Below are positions 7,795 through 13,251 of a stretch of DNA of 13,251 bases, piece by piece. Within the stretch, counting starts at the first letter, position 1; every line of letters begins with the position of its first letter. A program made the translations under genes and the position numbers. A model generated the notes under the pieces. It did not search any database. It was not told where the DNA came from and worked only from the letters and a program-made list of their open reading frames with translations. This DNA is from an uncultured Flavobacterium sp. (lineage in GTDB: Bacteria; Bacteroidota; Bacteroidia; Flavobacteriales; Flavobacteriaceae), in assembly GCF_946481155.1 (NCBI RefSeq), contig NZ_CAMLMK010000075.1, positions 1 to 13,251 on the forward strand, read 5' to 3'.

Positions 7795-7855
7795 TAACGT
7801 TGTTTGGGTTTCTTAAACTTTTAAGTACTTAACTGAAAACTTTAAACAATTCACT

Positions 7856-7863
7856 TATCTTTG
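7856..7863 (+). promoter_or_regulatory. candidate -7 box of the DMT transporter gene
   Basis: TATCTTTG matches the Bacteroidota -7 consensus TAnnTTTG perfectly and ends 22 bases before the ATG at 7886. The expected leader is about 15 bases. The -33 region has no clean TTG (the nearest is CTG at 7833-7835, spacer 20). Confidence 0.6.
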
Positions 7864-7885
7864 CCGGCTTTTTAAAATTGAAACT

Positions 7886-8782
7886 ATGGTTGGGAATAAA
7901 GTATTGAAGGGAGTTTTCTTAGTGGGTTTAGGCGCAACAAGCTATGGCATGCTGGCTACATTTGTAAAATTGGCTTACGAAGAGAATTACACGACTGCAG
8001 AAGTTACGTCATCGCAATTTATATTGGGAATCATCGGAATTCTAATTATCAATGCCTTTCAGAAAGCAAAACACGGCACGAATATCATAAAGGCTTCCGG
8101 GAGAAATATTTTCCACCTGATGCTTGCAGGAACTTCACTGGGAATGACCAGTGTTTTCTACTATTTAGCCGTAAAATATATTCCGGTTTCCATTGGAATT
8201 GTGCTCTTGATGCAGACTGTCTGGATGGGTGTCTTACTGGAATGGATCTTAGACAAAAGACCACCTTCCTTACAGAAAATCGCCTCGGTCATAATAGTCT
8301 TAATCGGAACCGCTTTGGCTACCAATCTAATAAATAGTGAAATTGAACTGGACTGGAGAGGCATTATGTGGGGCATGCTGGCAGCCGCTTCTTTTACTAC
8401 AACCATGTTCACTGCAAACCGGATCGCCATCAGGATTTCTTCCGCACAGCGCAGTTTGTATATGCTTCTTGGTGGTGCGGTCATCGTTTTCGGATTTTCA
8501 CTCGCTACTCAAGTAACGCCATTTAACTTCGATATCTTCCTGAAATGGGGGATTGTCCTGTCTGTTTTTGGCACCATTATTCCGCCAATCCTTATGAACG
8601 CTGGTTTTCCTAACACCGGAATTGGCTTGGGAAGTATCGTTTCTTCATTGGAATTGCCGGTTTCGGTAATGATGGCTTACTTTATCCTAAACGAAAGTGT
8701 AGTATTCAGCCAATGGATTGGTATTCTGCTGATTATTCTTGCGATTGTCATCATGAACATCAGCTTCAAAAAGAAGCGCTGA
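7886..8782 (+). CDS. EamA/DMT-family transporter
   Basis: A 298-residue integral membrane protein with about ten hydrophobic helices arranged as two related halves (about 8-140 and 150-295). This is the pattern and length of drug/metabolite transporter (EamA) proteins. The first half begins with G-L-G-A-T-S-Y-G-M-L-A-T-F-V-K-L-A, a typical EamA TM1. The end of the first half carries P-V-S-I-G-I-V-L-L-M-Q. The second half repeats this with L-E-L-P-V-S-V-M-M-A-Y-F-I-L-N-E, where the helix-ending Glu (of N-E) is the usual DMT signature. It ends in a basic K-K-K-R tail, expected on the cytoplasmic side. It acts in the inner membrane, exporting or importing a small metabolite that cannot be named. 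A good -7 box lies just upstream. The next gene follows 50 bases later on the same strand. Confidence 0.93.
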   Translation: MVGNKVLKGVFLVGLGATSYGMLATFVKLAYEENYTTAEVTSSQFILGIIGILIINAFQKAKHGTNIIKASGRNIFHLMLAGTSLGMTSVFYYLAVKYIPVSIGIVLLMQTVWMGVLLEWILDKRPPSLQKIASVIIVLIGTALATNLINSEIELDWRGIMWGMLAAASFTTTMFTANRIAIRISSAQRSLYMLLGGAVIVFGFSLATQVTPFNFDIFLKWGIVLSVFGTIIPPILMNAGFPNTGIGLGSIVSSLELPVSVMMAYFILNESVVFSQWIGILLIILAIVIMNISFKKKR

Positions 8783-8832
8783 TTCTTTCAAACTATCTTT
8801 TTTTTAGGTAAATTCGTAAGAAATAGATCGTT

Positions 8833-9186
8833 ATGGAATTACCGTTTCATTTGTACGTCATGGCCGGACTTTATATTCTGGCAGGTCTAAATCATTTCCG
8901 GACCCCGAAAATGTATTATAAGATCATTCCGCCATTCTTAGGAAATAAAAAAGCCATCAATAGTATCAGCGGTGCCGCGGAAATCATCTTGGGAACGGCG
9001 CTTTGCATTCCTTCAGTATCCAGCTACGCAGCCTGGGGAATTATCGTCATGCTGATTGCAGTATTTCCTGCAAACATTTATATGTTTCAAAACGAAGAAG
9101 CCTCCCTGGGTCTCCCGAAATGGGCCAGATTGCTTCGTTTACCGCTTCAGTTGTTTTTAATTTGGTGGGCTTATTTGTATACGTAA
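8833..9186 (+). CDS. small DoxX-like membrane protein
   Basis: A 117-residue protein with about four hydrophobic segments (roughly 7-19, 43-62, 64-83 and 99-116). It has an early G-L-N-H-F-R-x-P motif and F-P-A-N-I-Y-M in the third segment, features of small DoxX/MauE-type membrane proteins in Bacteroidota. The N-H-F-R-x-P-x-x-Y motif (around residues 20-29) is the best conserved part known for this group. It sits in the inner membrane. The biochemical role is unknown; relatives have been linked to quinone or thiol redox processes, which cannot be inferred here. It starts 50 bases after the transporter gene and ends 61 bases before the AlkB gene, all on one strand. A possible weak promoter TAAATTCG (8809-8816, one mismatch to TAnnTTTG) may allow separate transcription. 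Confidence 0.8.
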   Translation: MELPFHLYVMAGLYILAGLNHFRTPKMYYKIIPPFLGNKKAINSISGAAEIILGTALCIPSVSSYAAWGIIVMLIAVFPANIYMFQNEEASLGLPKWARLLRLPLQLFLIWWAYLYT

Positions 9187-9247
9187 GGCATTTTATAATT
9201 CCCAGGCAATCCTTGGACAGTTTTAAGGTTTTTTGTAAATTAGAAGT

Positions 9248-9850
9248 ATGAATACACTGCTTCCTCCCGAGAAAATCATAGTCGCTTTACCCGATGCCGA
9301 TATCGAGTACTTTCCTGGTTTCTTTTCCGAATCAGAGGCTCATGCACTATTTCAAAGGCTTCATTCTGAAATTCCCTGGCAGCAGGACACAATTACTATT
9401 TTCGGAAAAAAGCATTTACAGCCACGGCTGACTGCCTTATTTGGAAACAATGGCAAGAACTATACGTATTCCAACATCACCATGCAACCCCATCCGTGGA
9501 ATGAGCTGCTTTTAGCAATCAAGGCAAAAGTGGAAGAAACTACCGGTCATGAATTCACCTCCGTCTTACTCAATTTATACCGCGACGGGAAAGACAGCAA
9601 CGGCTGGCACGCCGATAACGAAAAAGAATTGGGCATAAACCCGGTAATTGCCTCACTGAGTTTTGGCGAAGAAAGGGTTTTTCAACTGAAGCATAATCTG
9701 CTTAAAGAGCAGAAACAAAACATACGATTGGAAAACGGCAGCCTGCTTTTGATGAAAGGAACAACACAGCACTTCTGGAAACATCAGATCCCGAAAACCG
9801 CAAAACCAATAAAACATAGAATTAATCTTACGTTTCGCACTATTTTATAA
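9248..9850 (+). CDS. AlkB-family Fe(II)/2-oxoglutarate DNA dealkylation dioxygenase (ALKBH2/3-like)
   Basis: A 200-residue oxidative demethylase of the AlkB superfamily, expected to repair N1-methyladenine and N3-methylcytosine in DNA, releasing formaldehyde. The iron site is complete: H-A-D (His121, Asp123) and the distal His179 in W-K-H-Q-I-P. The 2-oxoglutarate site is R-I-N-L-T-F-R (Arg191, Arg197) with N-L-Y-R-D-G (109-114) upstream. The segments F-G-K-K-H-L-Q-P-R, Y-T-Y-S, P-W, N-G-W-H-A-D-N-E-K-E-L and I-A-S-L-S-F-G follow the human ALKBH2/ALKBH3 layout more closely than E. coli AlkB. The length is normal. No Ada-type regulator or other alkylation-repair gene is next to it. The start at 9248 places the first conserved segment (Y-F-P-G-F-F) at residue 21, as expected. 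It acts in the cytoplasm. Confidence 0.95.
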   Translation: MNTLLPPEKIIVALPDADIEYFPGFFSESEAHALFQRLHSEIPWQQDTITIFGKKHLQPRLTALFGNNGKNYTYSNITMQPHPWNELLLAIKAKVEETTGHEFTSVLLNLYRDGKDSNGWHADNEKELGINPVIASLSFGEERVFQLKHNLLKEQKQNIRLENGSLLLMKGTTQHFWKHQIPKTAKPIKHRINLTFRTIL

Positions 9851-9956
9851 AACAAAATGCAAAGGTGAATTCCTTTTTGGCGTAATTTTTGAAAATTCAG
9901 AAAAAATAAAACTCACTTATTTCTAAACCCATTTTTTTAGTAATATTGAGTAACGA

Positions 9957-9986
9957 TTGCAAACATTACTTAAAACAGTTAATTTG
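9957..9986 (+). promoter_or_regulatory. candidate promoter of the DUF2805 gene
   Basis: TTG (9957-9959) and TTAATTTG (9979-9986) are spaced 19 bases apart, a good Bacteroidota promoter with one mismatch in TAnnTTTG. The ATG follows 17 bases later at 10004. The -7 octamer is identical to that proposed for htpG. Confidence 0.55.
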
Positions 9987-10003
9987 ATTTAATTTTTCAT
10001 CTG

Positions 10004-10285
10004 ATGAAAAAAAGCAAGATTTCAGAAATGGACAACGAGACTTTAGAGCGCGTTGTTACTATGGCTCAGGAGGAGAAGAAACCTTTTGAAGTATTAAAAG
10101 AAGAATTTGGGATTTCAGAAAACGATGTGACTGAACTGATGCGCAAAAAGTTGTCGAAAGACAATTTTGAAATATGGAAAAAGAAAGCAACGGCCAGCAA
10201 ACCGAAGCCAAAGCCTCAAAAATTCAATGCACTTGAGGATGACGACTTAGACAGCAAATATTATTTTAAAAATAAAATGGACTAA
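10004..10285 (+). CDS. DUF2805 / TIGR03643-family small protein
   Basis: A 93-residue acidic/basic protein without signal or membrane segment, so cytoplasmic. The central part (about 10-65) matches the DUF2805/TIGR03643 pattern: a helix with R-V-V-x-M-A-x-E-E, then P-F-E-V-L-K-E-E-F-G-I-S-E-N-D-V and L-M-R-K-K-L, then F-x-x-W-K-K-K. The 'F-G-I-S-E-x-x-V-x-x-L-M-R' section looks like a helix-turn-helix, so DNA or RNA binding is possible, but this is inference. The tail has a K-P-K-P-K-P linker and an acidic end with D-S-K-Y-Y-F-K-N-K. The family has no known function. It has its own promoter and terminator, so it is probably a single-gene unit between the AlkB-type gene and the peptidase. Confidence 0.85.
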   Translation: MKKSKISEMDNETLERVVTMAQEEKKPFEVLKEEFGISENDVTELMRKKLSKDNFEIWKKKATASKPKPKPQKFNALEDDDLDSKYYFKNKMD

Positions 10286-10288
10286 AAA

Positions 10289-10321
10289 TAAAAAATCTCC
10301 TGAAAGTAGGAGATTTTTTAT
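10289..10321 (+). terminator. Rho-independent terminator of the DUF2805 gene
   Basis: The arms AAAAATCTCCT and AGGAGATTTTT are perfectly complementary around a six-base loop (10302-10307), followed by further T. It begins a few bases after the stop codon. Confidence 0.9.
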
Positions 10322-10384
10322 TTTACCCAAAGTGTAACAAAAAAAGACAGTCTGCTACTTATAACTTACATCAAAAAAGAAATA

Positions 10385-12241
10385 ATGAAAAAACTGATTT
10401 GCACATTGGCACTGGCAGCAGTGTTAGTAAGCTGTTCAACGACACAATCTAACAAAGCTTCAGTAAACGACGTAAAGGTTGCTATTGATTTAGTAAACGT
10501 GAGCGACGATAAAGTGATGGTTACTGTAACACCACCAACTTTCACTACGGAAACCACTACTTTCCATATCCCAAAAACGGTTCCGGGAACTTATTCTACT
10601 GACAACTACGGTAGATTCATTGAAAATGTAAAGGCTTTTGACGCTAAAGGAAATGAACTTGCCGTTTCGAAACTGGACGAGAATTCATGGTCCATTGCCA
10701 ATGCTACCAAACTGGCTAAAGTTACCTATTGGGTAAATGATACCTACGATGCGGAAACCACAGGCGGTATGGGAGGCAAAGATGTATTTTCACCGGCAGG
10801 TACCAACATTGCTGCAGGAGAAAATTTCGTTGTGAACACCCACGGTTTCGTTGGATATTTCGCCGGAAAATCAGAATTGCCATATAAAGTTACTATTGCT
10901 CACCCGGCAACATTATGGGGAGCCACTTCAATGACAGATACGGATGCGAGTGCTGATAAAGACGTGTTCCTGAGTACACGTTATGCCGAATTAGTAGACC
11001 ATCCGATCATGTATTCAAAACCGGATTATTCGACTTTCAAAGTTGATGATATGGATATCCTAATCAGCGTATATTCTCCAAACGGAACATTTAAAGCTGC
11101 AGATATCACCCCGGCAATGGAAACGATGATGCGTGCCCAGAAGAAATTCTTAGGCCCAATCAATTCCACAAAAAAATACAGCGTTTTATTGTATTTGTCG
11201 GATATGAAAAAGAAAGATGCTAAAGGATTTGGTGCTTTGGAGCATACTACGTCAACAACAGTAGTAATGCCGGAAGCCATGCCGAAAGAAGTGTTATTGG
11301 AGCAATTGAAAGACGTAGTTTCTCACGAGTTTTTCCATATTGTGACACCTTTAACGGTACATTCCAACGAAATCCATTATTTCGATTACAACCAGCCGAA
11401 AATGTCGGAGCACTTATGGATGTATGAAGGAGTTACGGAGTATTTCGCAAACCTATTCCAGGTAAACCAAGGCTTGATTACTGAAGACGAGTTTTACACC
11501 AGAATGGCAGATAAAATCCAGCAGTCAAAGCGTTTTGATGAGAAAATGCCATTTACGGTAATGAGTAAGAACATTTTGGACGCACAATACAAGGATTCGT
11601 ATTATAACGTATACTTAAAAGGTGCTTTAATTGCTATGGCAGTGGACATCCAAATGAGAGAGAGCAGCAACGGTCAGAAAGGAATCTTAGATTTAATGCA
11701 GGCTTTATCTGCTGAATACGGAAGCAAAAGACCATTTAATGATGCTGAGTTGTTCGCTAAAATCACTGAGCTGTCTTATCCTGCCGTTGGAGAATTCCTT
11801 AAAAAATATGTATCCGGGGAAACACCGATCCCTTATGATGTTTATTTCGCAAAAATGGGTGTAACCAATGCAAAAGTGACAAAACCGGGCAATCCGTTCT
11901 TAAAAGATCAGTCAACACCGTATATCACTGTTGATCCGTCTACTAAAGAAATCAAAATACTTCCGGGTGAATTAAACATTTTCATGAAAACCATTGGTTT
12001 GAAAAATGATGATATTATCGTCGCCATCAACGACACCAACTATAACTTAGACAACATCTACGATATGATTATGTCCAGCATGAACTGGAAAGACGGCGAT
12101 GCAATTACCATCAAAATCAAACGTGACGGTAAAGAGCAAATCCTAAAGGGAAAAGTTGCTCTGCCTAAAGAAGAAGTAGAAGGATATCAGTCTACAGACA
12201 GCAGTAAAGCGAAGCTTAAAGAAGCTTGGTTAAAAGGCTAA
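10385..12241 (+). CDS. M61-like lipoprotein metallopeptidase with C-terminal PDZ domain
   Basis: A 618-residue protein with a lipoprotein signal (A-V-L-V-S-C, Cys17), so it is anchored in the envelope. An N-terminal beta domain (about 28-220) carries the family's typical F-H-I-P-K-T-V-P-G-T-Y and Y-G-R-F-I segments. The zinc peptidase core has H-E-F-F-H (314-318) and W-M-Y-E-G-V-T-E-Y-F (345-354), in which Glu348 is the expected third zinc ligand, 30 residues after His318. F-G-A-L-E-H (282-287) also matches M61 enzymes. A PDZ domain follows (about 510-600, with I-G-L-K-N-D-D-I-I-V-A-I-N). M61 peptidases are glycyl-aminopeptidase-like enzymes; substrates here are unknown. After H-E-F-F-H the sequence is I-V-T-P-L-T-V-H-S-N-E-I instead of the common x-W-N-x-K-R. 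It is a single gene with its own terminator. Confidence 0.9.
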   Translation: MKKLICTLALAAVLVSCSTTQSNKASVNDVKVAIDLVNVSDDKVMVTVTPPTFTTETTTFHIPKTVPGTYSTDNYGRFIENVKAFDAKGNELAVSKLDENSWSIANATKLAKVTYWVNDTYDAETTGGMGGKDVFSPAGTNIAAGENFVVNTHGFVGYFAGKSELPYKVTIAHPATLWGATSMTDTDASADKDVFLSTRYAELVDHPIMYSKPDYSTFKVDDMDILISVYSPNGTFKAADITPAMETMMRAQKKFLGPINSTKKYSVLLYLSDMKKKDAKGFGALEHTTSTTVVMPEAMPKEVLLEQLKDVVSHEFFHIVTPLTVHSNEIHYFDYNQPKMSEHLWMYEGVTEYFANLFQVNQGLITEDEFYTRMADKIQQSKRFDEKMPFTVMSKNILDAQYKDSYYNVYLKGALIAMAVDIQMRESSNGQKGILDLMQALSAEYGSKRPFNDAELFAKITELSYPAVGEFLKKYVSGETPIPYDVYFAKMGVTNAKVTKPGNPFLKDQSTPYITVDPSTKEIKILPGELNIFMKTIGLKNDDIIVAINDTNYNLDNIYDMIMSSMNWKDGDAITIKIKRDGKEQILKGKVALPKEEVEGYQSTDSSKAKLKEAWLKG

Positions 12242-12256
12242 TCCGACAAACTATAA

Positions 12257-12294
12257 CTATCCCCGATTTACAATGTATTTCGGGGATTTTTTTA
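12257..12294 (+). terminator. Rho-independent terminator of the M61 peptidase gene
   Basis: The arms ATCCCCGA (12259-12266) and TCGGGGAT (12280-12287) flank a 13-base loop and lead into a run of seven T (12287-12293). It lies 17 bases after the stop codon. Confidence 0.88.
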
Positions 12295-12350
12295 TGCTCT
12301 AAAATAACTATTGACAAAAAGTTTCTTTACACCGGTTTCAATAATTTTCT

Positions 12351-12358
12351 TTACTTTG
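12351..12358 (+). promoter_or_regulatory. candidate -7 box of the DUF4369 lipoprotein gene
   Basis: TTACTTTG matches TAnnTTTG at all but the second base and lies 21 bases before the ATG at 12380. No TTG is found at the usual -33 distance. The TTG at 12311 is too far (37 bases) to pair with it. Confidence 0.4.
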
Positions 12359-12379
12359 CAAACCATTAAACAAACAGGA

Positions 12380-13099
12380 ATGAAAAAATTACTTATTGCA
12401 GCCTTAGCGTTATCCGCATTGGTTGCCTGCGATAAAAAAGAAAGCAATGCTGGGCTTCATCTGACCGGAAAAGTGGAAGGCTTAAAACAAGGAAAATTAT
12501 ACATCCAGCATATTGTTGACACATCATTAGTTACTCTTGACAGCATAATCATTGCAGGAAATTCCAATTTCGAAAGCGACTTACCTATAACGGAGCCTGA
12601 AATGCTGTATTTAATGCTTGACAGAGGCGTTTCCTCTTCAATAGACAACATGCTTCCTTTCTTTGCAGAACCGGGAAATATGACTATCGAAACTTCCCTG
12701 AAAGAATTCTATGCCAAAGCAAAAGTAACAGGATCGAAAAACAACGATTTGTATGCCCAGTTTAAGAAAATAAAAGAACGTTACAGCGACGAGCAGAATA
12801 AGACCCTTAGCATGACGCTTTTGGCCAAAAAAGAGAATCTTACCGGGAAATTGGACAGCTTAAACAAAAGAGCCGAGAAATTGACGACGCGAAGCTATCT
12901 GGATGCGGTTAATTTCGCTGTAAACAATGGAAAACATGAAGTAGCGCCTTATATTGCCCTTACGGAAATTTATGATGTGAATATCAAATATCTGGATACT
13001 ATCCAAAAGGCGATGTCGCCGGAAGTAGCTAAATCAAAATACGGGAAACAATTAGCAACGTTTATTTCGGAAAGAAAAAAGCAAGAGCAACCTCAGTAA
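12380..13099 (+). CDS. DUF4369-type lipoprotein lacking a thioredoxin domain
   Basis: A 239-residue protein with a lipoprotein signal (A-L-V-A-C, Cys17). Residues about 24-120 show the DUF4369 pattern: L-T-G-K-V-E-G-L-K-Q-G-K-L-Y-I-Q, then V-T-L-D-S-I and a Gly-containing turn, then F-F-A-E-P-G-N-M-T-I and a following V-T-G-S-K-N-N-D-L-Y. In Bacteroidota this domain usually precedes a thioredoxin/TlpA-like domain with a C-x-x-C site. Here the C-terminal half (about 120-239) is a charged, mostly helical segment, and the only Cys is the lipidated one, so it cannot be a disulfide enzyme. The function is unknown; it is anchored in the envelope. The frame is open back to a TTG at 12311, but the ATG at 12380 gives the complete signal peptide. 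It has its own candidate promoter and terminator. Confidence 0.85.
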   Translation: MKKLLIAALALSALVACDKKESNAGLHLTGKVEGLKQGKLYIQHIVDTSLVTLDSIIIAGNSNFESDLPITEPEMLYLMLDRGVSSSIDNMLPFFAEPGNMTIETSLKEFYAKAKVTGSKNNDLYAQFKKIKERYSDEQNKTLSMTLLAKKENLTGKLDSLNKRAEKLTTRSYLDAVNFAVNNGKHEVAPYIALTEIYDVNIKYLDTIQKAMSPEVAKSKYGKQLATFISERKKQEQPQ

Positions 13100-13106
13100 C
13101 AAAAAC

Positions 13107-13138
13107 AAAAGCGATCATCAGAAATGATCGCTTTTTTT
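13107..13138 (+). terminator. Rho-independent terminator of the DUF4369 lipoprotein gene
   Basis: The perfect arms GCGATCAT (13111-13118) and ATGATCGC (13124-13131), extended by A/T pairs, flank a five-base loop and are followed by a T run. It lies just past the stop codon. Confidence 0.92.
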
Positions 13139-13158
13139 ATATCTATAGGTTTCATAAA

Positions 13159-13193
13159 TAAAAAAACCATCCGTGATGACGAATGGTTTTTTT
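13159..13193. terminator. terminator hairpin of the tRNA-Thr transcript (bidirectional shape)
   Basis: The arms AACCAT and ATGGTT are joined by an inner CGT/ACG stem after one mismatch, with a GATG loop and A/T runs on both sides. On the minus strand it directly follows the tRNA 3' end, so it is inferred to end that transcript. It may also back up the plus-strand terminator 20 bases away. Confidence 0.8.
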
Positions 13194-13198
13194 CTGAG

Positions 13199-13251
13199 AG
13201 CCGATGGAGGGACTCGAACCCACGACCTGCTGATTACAAATCAGCTGCTCT
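13199..13251 (-). tRNA. tRNA-Thr (anticodon UGU), 5' part cut by window edge
   Basis: Read on the minus strand, the visible part starts in the D arm (AGAGC) and continues through an anticodon arm GCTGA-TTTGTAA-TCAGC, variable loop AGGTC and T arm GTGGG-TTCGAGT-CCCTC. It ends with the acceptor strand CATCGGC. The anticodon is TGT (13236-13238), which reads ACA threonine codons. The 5' acceptor strand and most of the D arm lie outside the window. CCA is not encoded, so it must be added after transcription. The second T-stem pair is U-U, an unusual mismatch. Confidence 0.95.

Larger units (their letters stand above)
7516..7885. other. 370-base non-coding gap between divergent genes, rich in short repeats
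   Basis: This gap separates the divergently transcribed transpeptidase and transporter genes. No reading frame with protein-like character is present on either strand. The part from about 7610 to 7800 holds several short direct and inverted repeats (listed separately). Only the last 30 bases have a recognisable promoter. Palindromic words include TATGCATA (7678-7685), CTGTTACAG (7638-7646) and ACAGCACTGT (7718-7727). I recognise no riboswitch or known small RNA. Confidence 0.6.

Noticed and set aside
7516..7885. Riboswitch or attachment site in the long gap
   Set aside because: No known riboswitch core, tRNA fragment or target-site duplication could be recognised. Only short repeats are present, reported as such.
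9003..9251. Plus-strand 82-residue frame overlapping the DoxX-like gene
   Set aside because: It is out of frame with the DoxX-like gene, has no family resemblance, and extends through the gap by chance.
12311..12379. Upstream extension of the DUF4369 lipoprotein from a TTG
   Set aside because: It would place a second hydrophobic stretch before the lipoprotein signal and overlaps the -7 box; the ATG at 12380 gives a standard signal.

Overview
The window looks like a chromosomal stretch from a member of the Bacteroidota, most likely a Flavobacterium-like genus. Several signs agree. The DNA is AT-rich, and promoters resemble the Bacteroidota -7 box TAnnTTTG rather than TATAAT. Starts lack clear Shine-Dalgarno sequences. 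One secreted enzyme ends in a type IX secretion sorting domain, and there are many small lipoproteins starting MKK. I see no insertion sequence, phage gene, integrase or CRISPR array. The content reads as core or envelope housekeeping DNA rather than an accessory island.

Layout. Positions 1-984 (minus) hold a lipoprotein pair: a lipocalin-like lipoprotein, then an OmpA-family glycine-zipper lipoprotein cut by the window edge. Next comes htpG (Hsp90) on the plus strand, with its own promoter and a bidirectional terminator. Positions 3119-6630 (minus) hold a two-gene unit: a large secreted LamG/purple-acid-phosphatase-like protein with a type IX sorting tail, and 14 bases downstream an exported protein of 11 MORN-like repeats. 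A secreted L,D-transpeptidase-like gene (6928-7515, minus) has its own terminator. Positions 7516-7885 are non-coding and unusually rich in short direct and inverted repeats.

From 7886 all protein genes are on the plus strand: an EamA/DMT transporter, a small DoxX-like membrane protein, an AlkB-type DNA dealkylation dioxygenase, a DUF2805/TIGR03643 small protein, an M61-like lipoprotein metallopeptidase with a PDZ domain, and a DUF4369 lipoprotein. The right edge cuts a minus-strand tRNA-Thr(UGU) gene that has its own terminator hairpin.

Most of these genes serve the cell envelope (lipoproteins, OmpA-type anchoring, peptidoglycan transpeptidation, secreted phosphatase, periplasmic peptidase) or protein and DNA maintenance (HtpG, AlkB). 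I found no convincing new multi-gene system. The items most worth a second look are the repeat-rich gap at 7617-7794, the phosphatase/MORN pair, the non-canonical M61 zinc-site surroundings, and two family-level unknowns (DUF2805 and the stand-alone DUF4369 lipoprotein).
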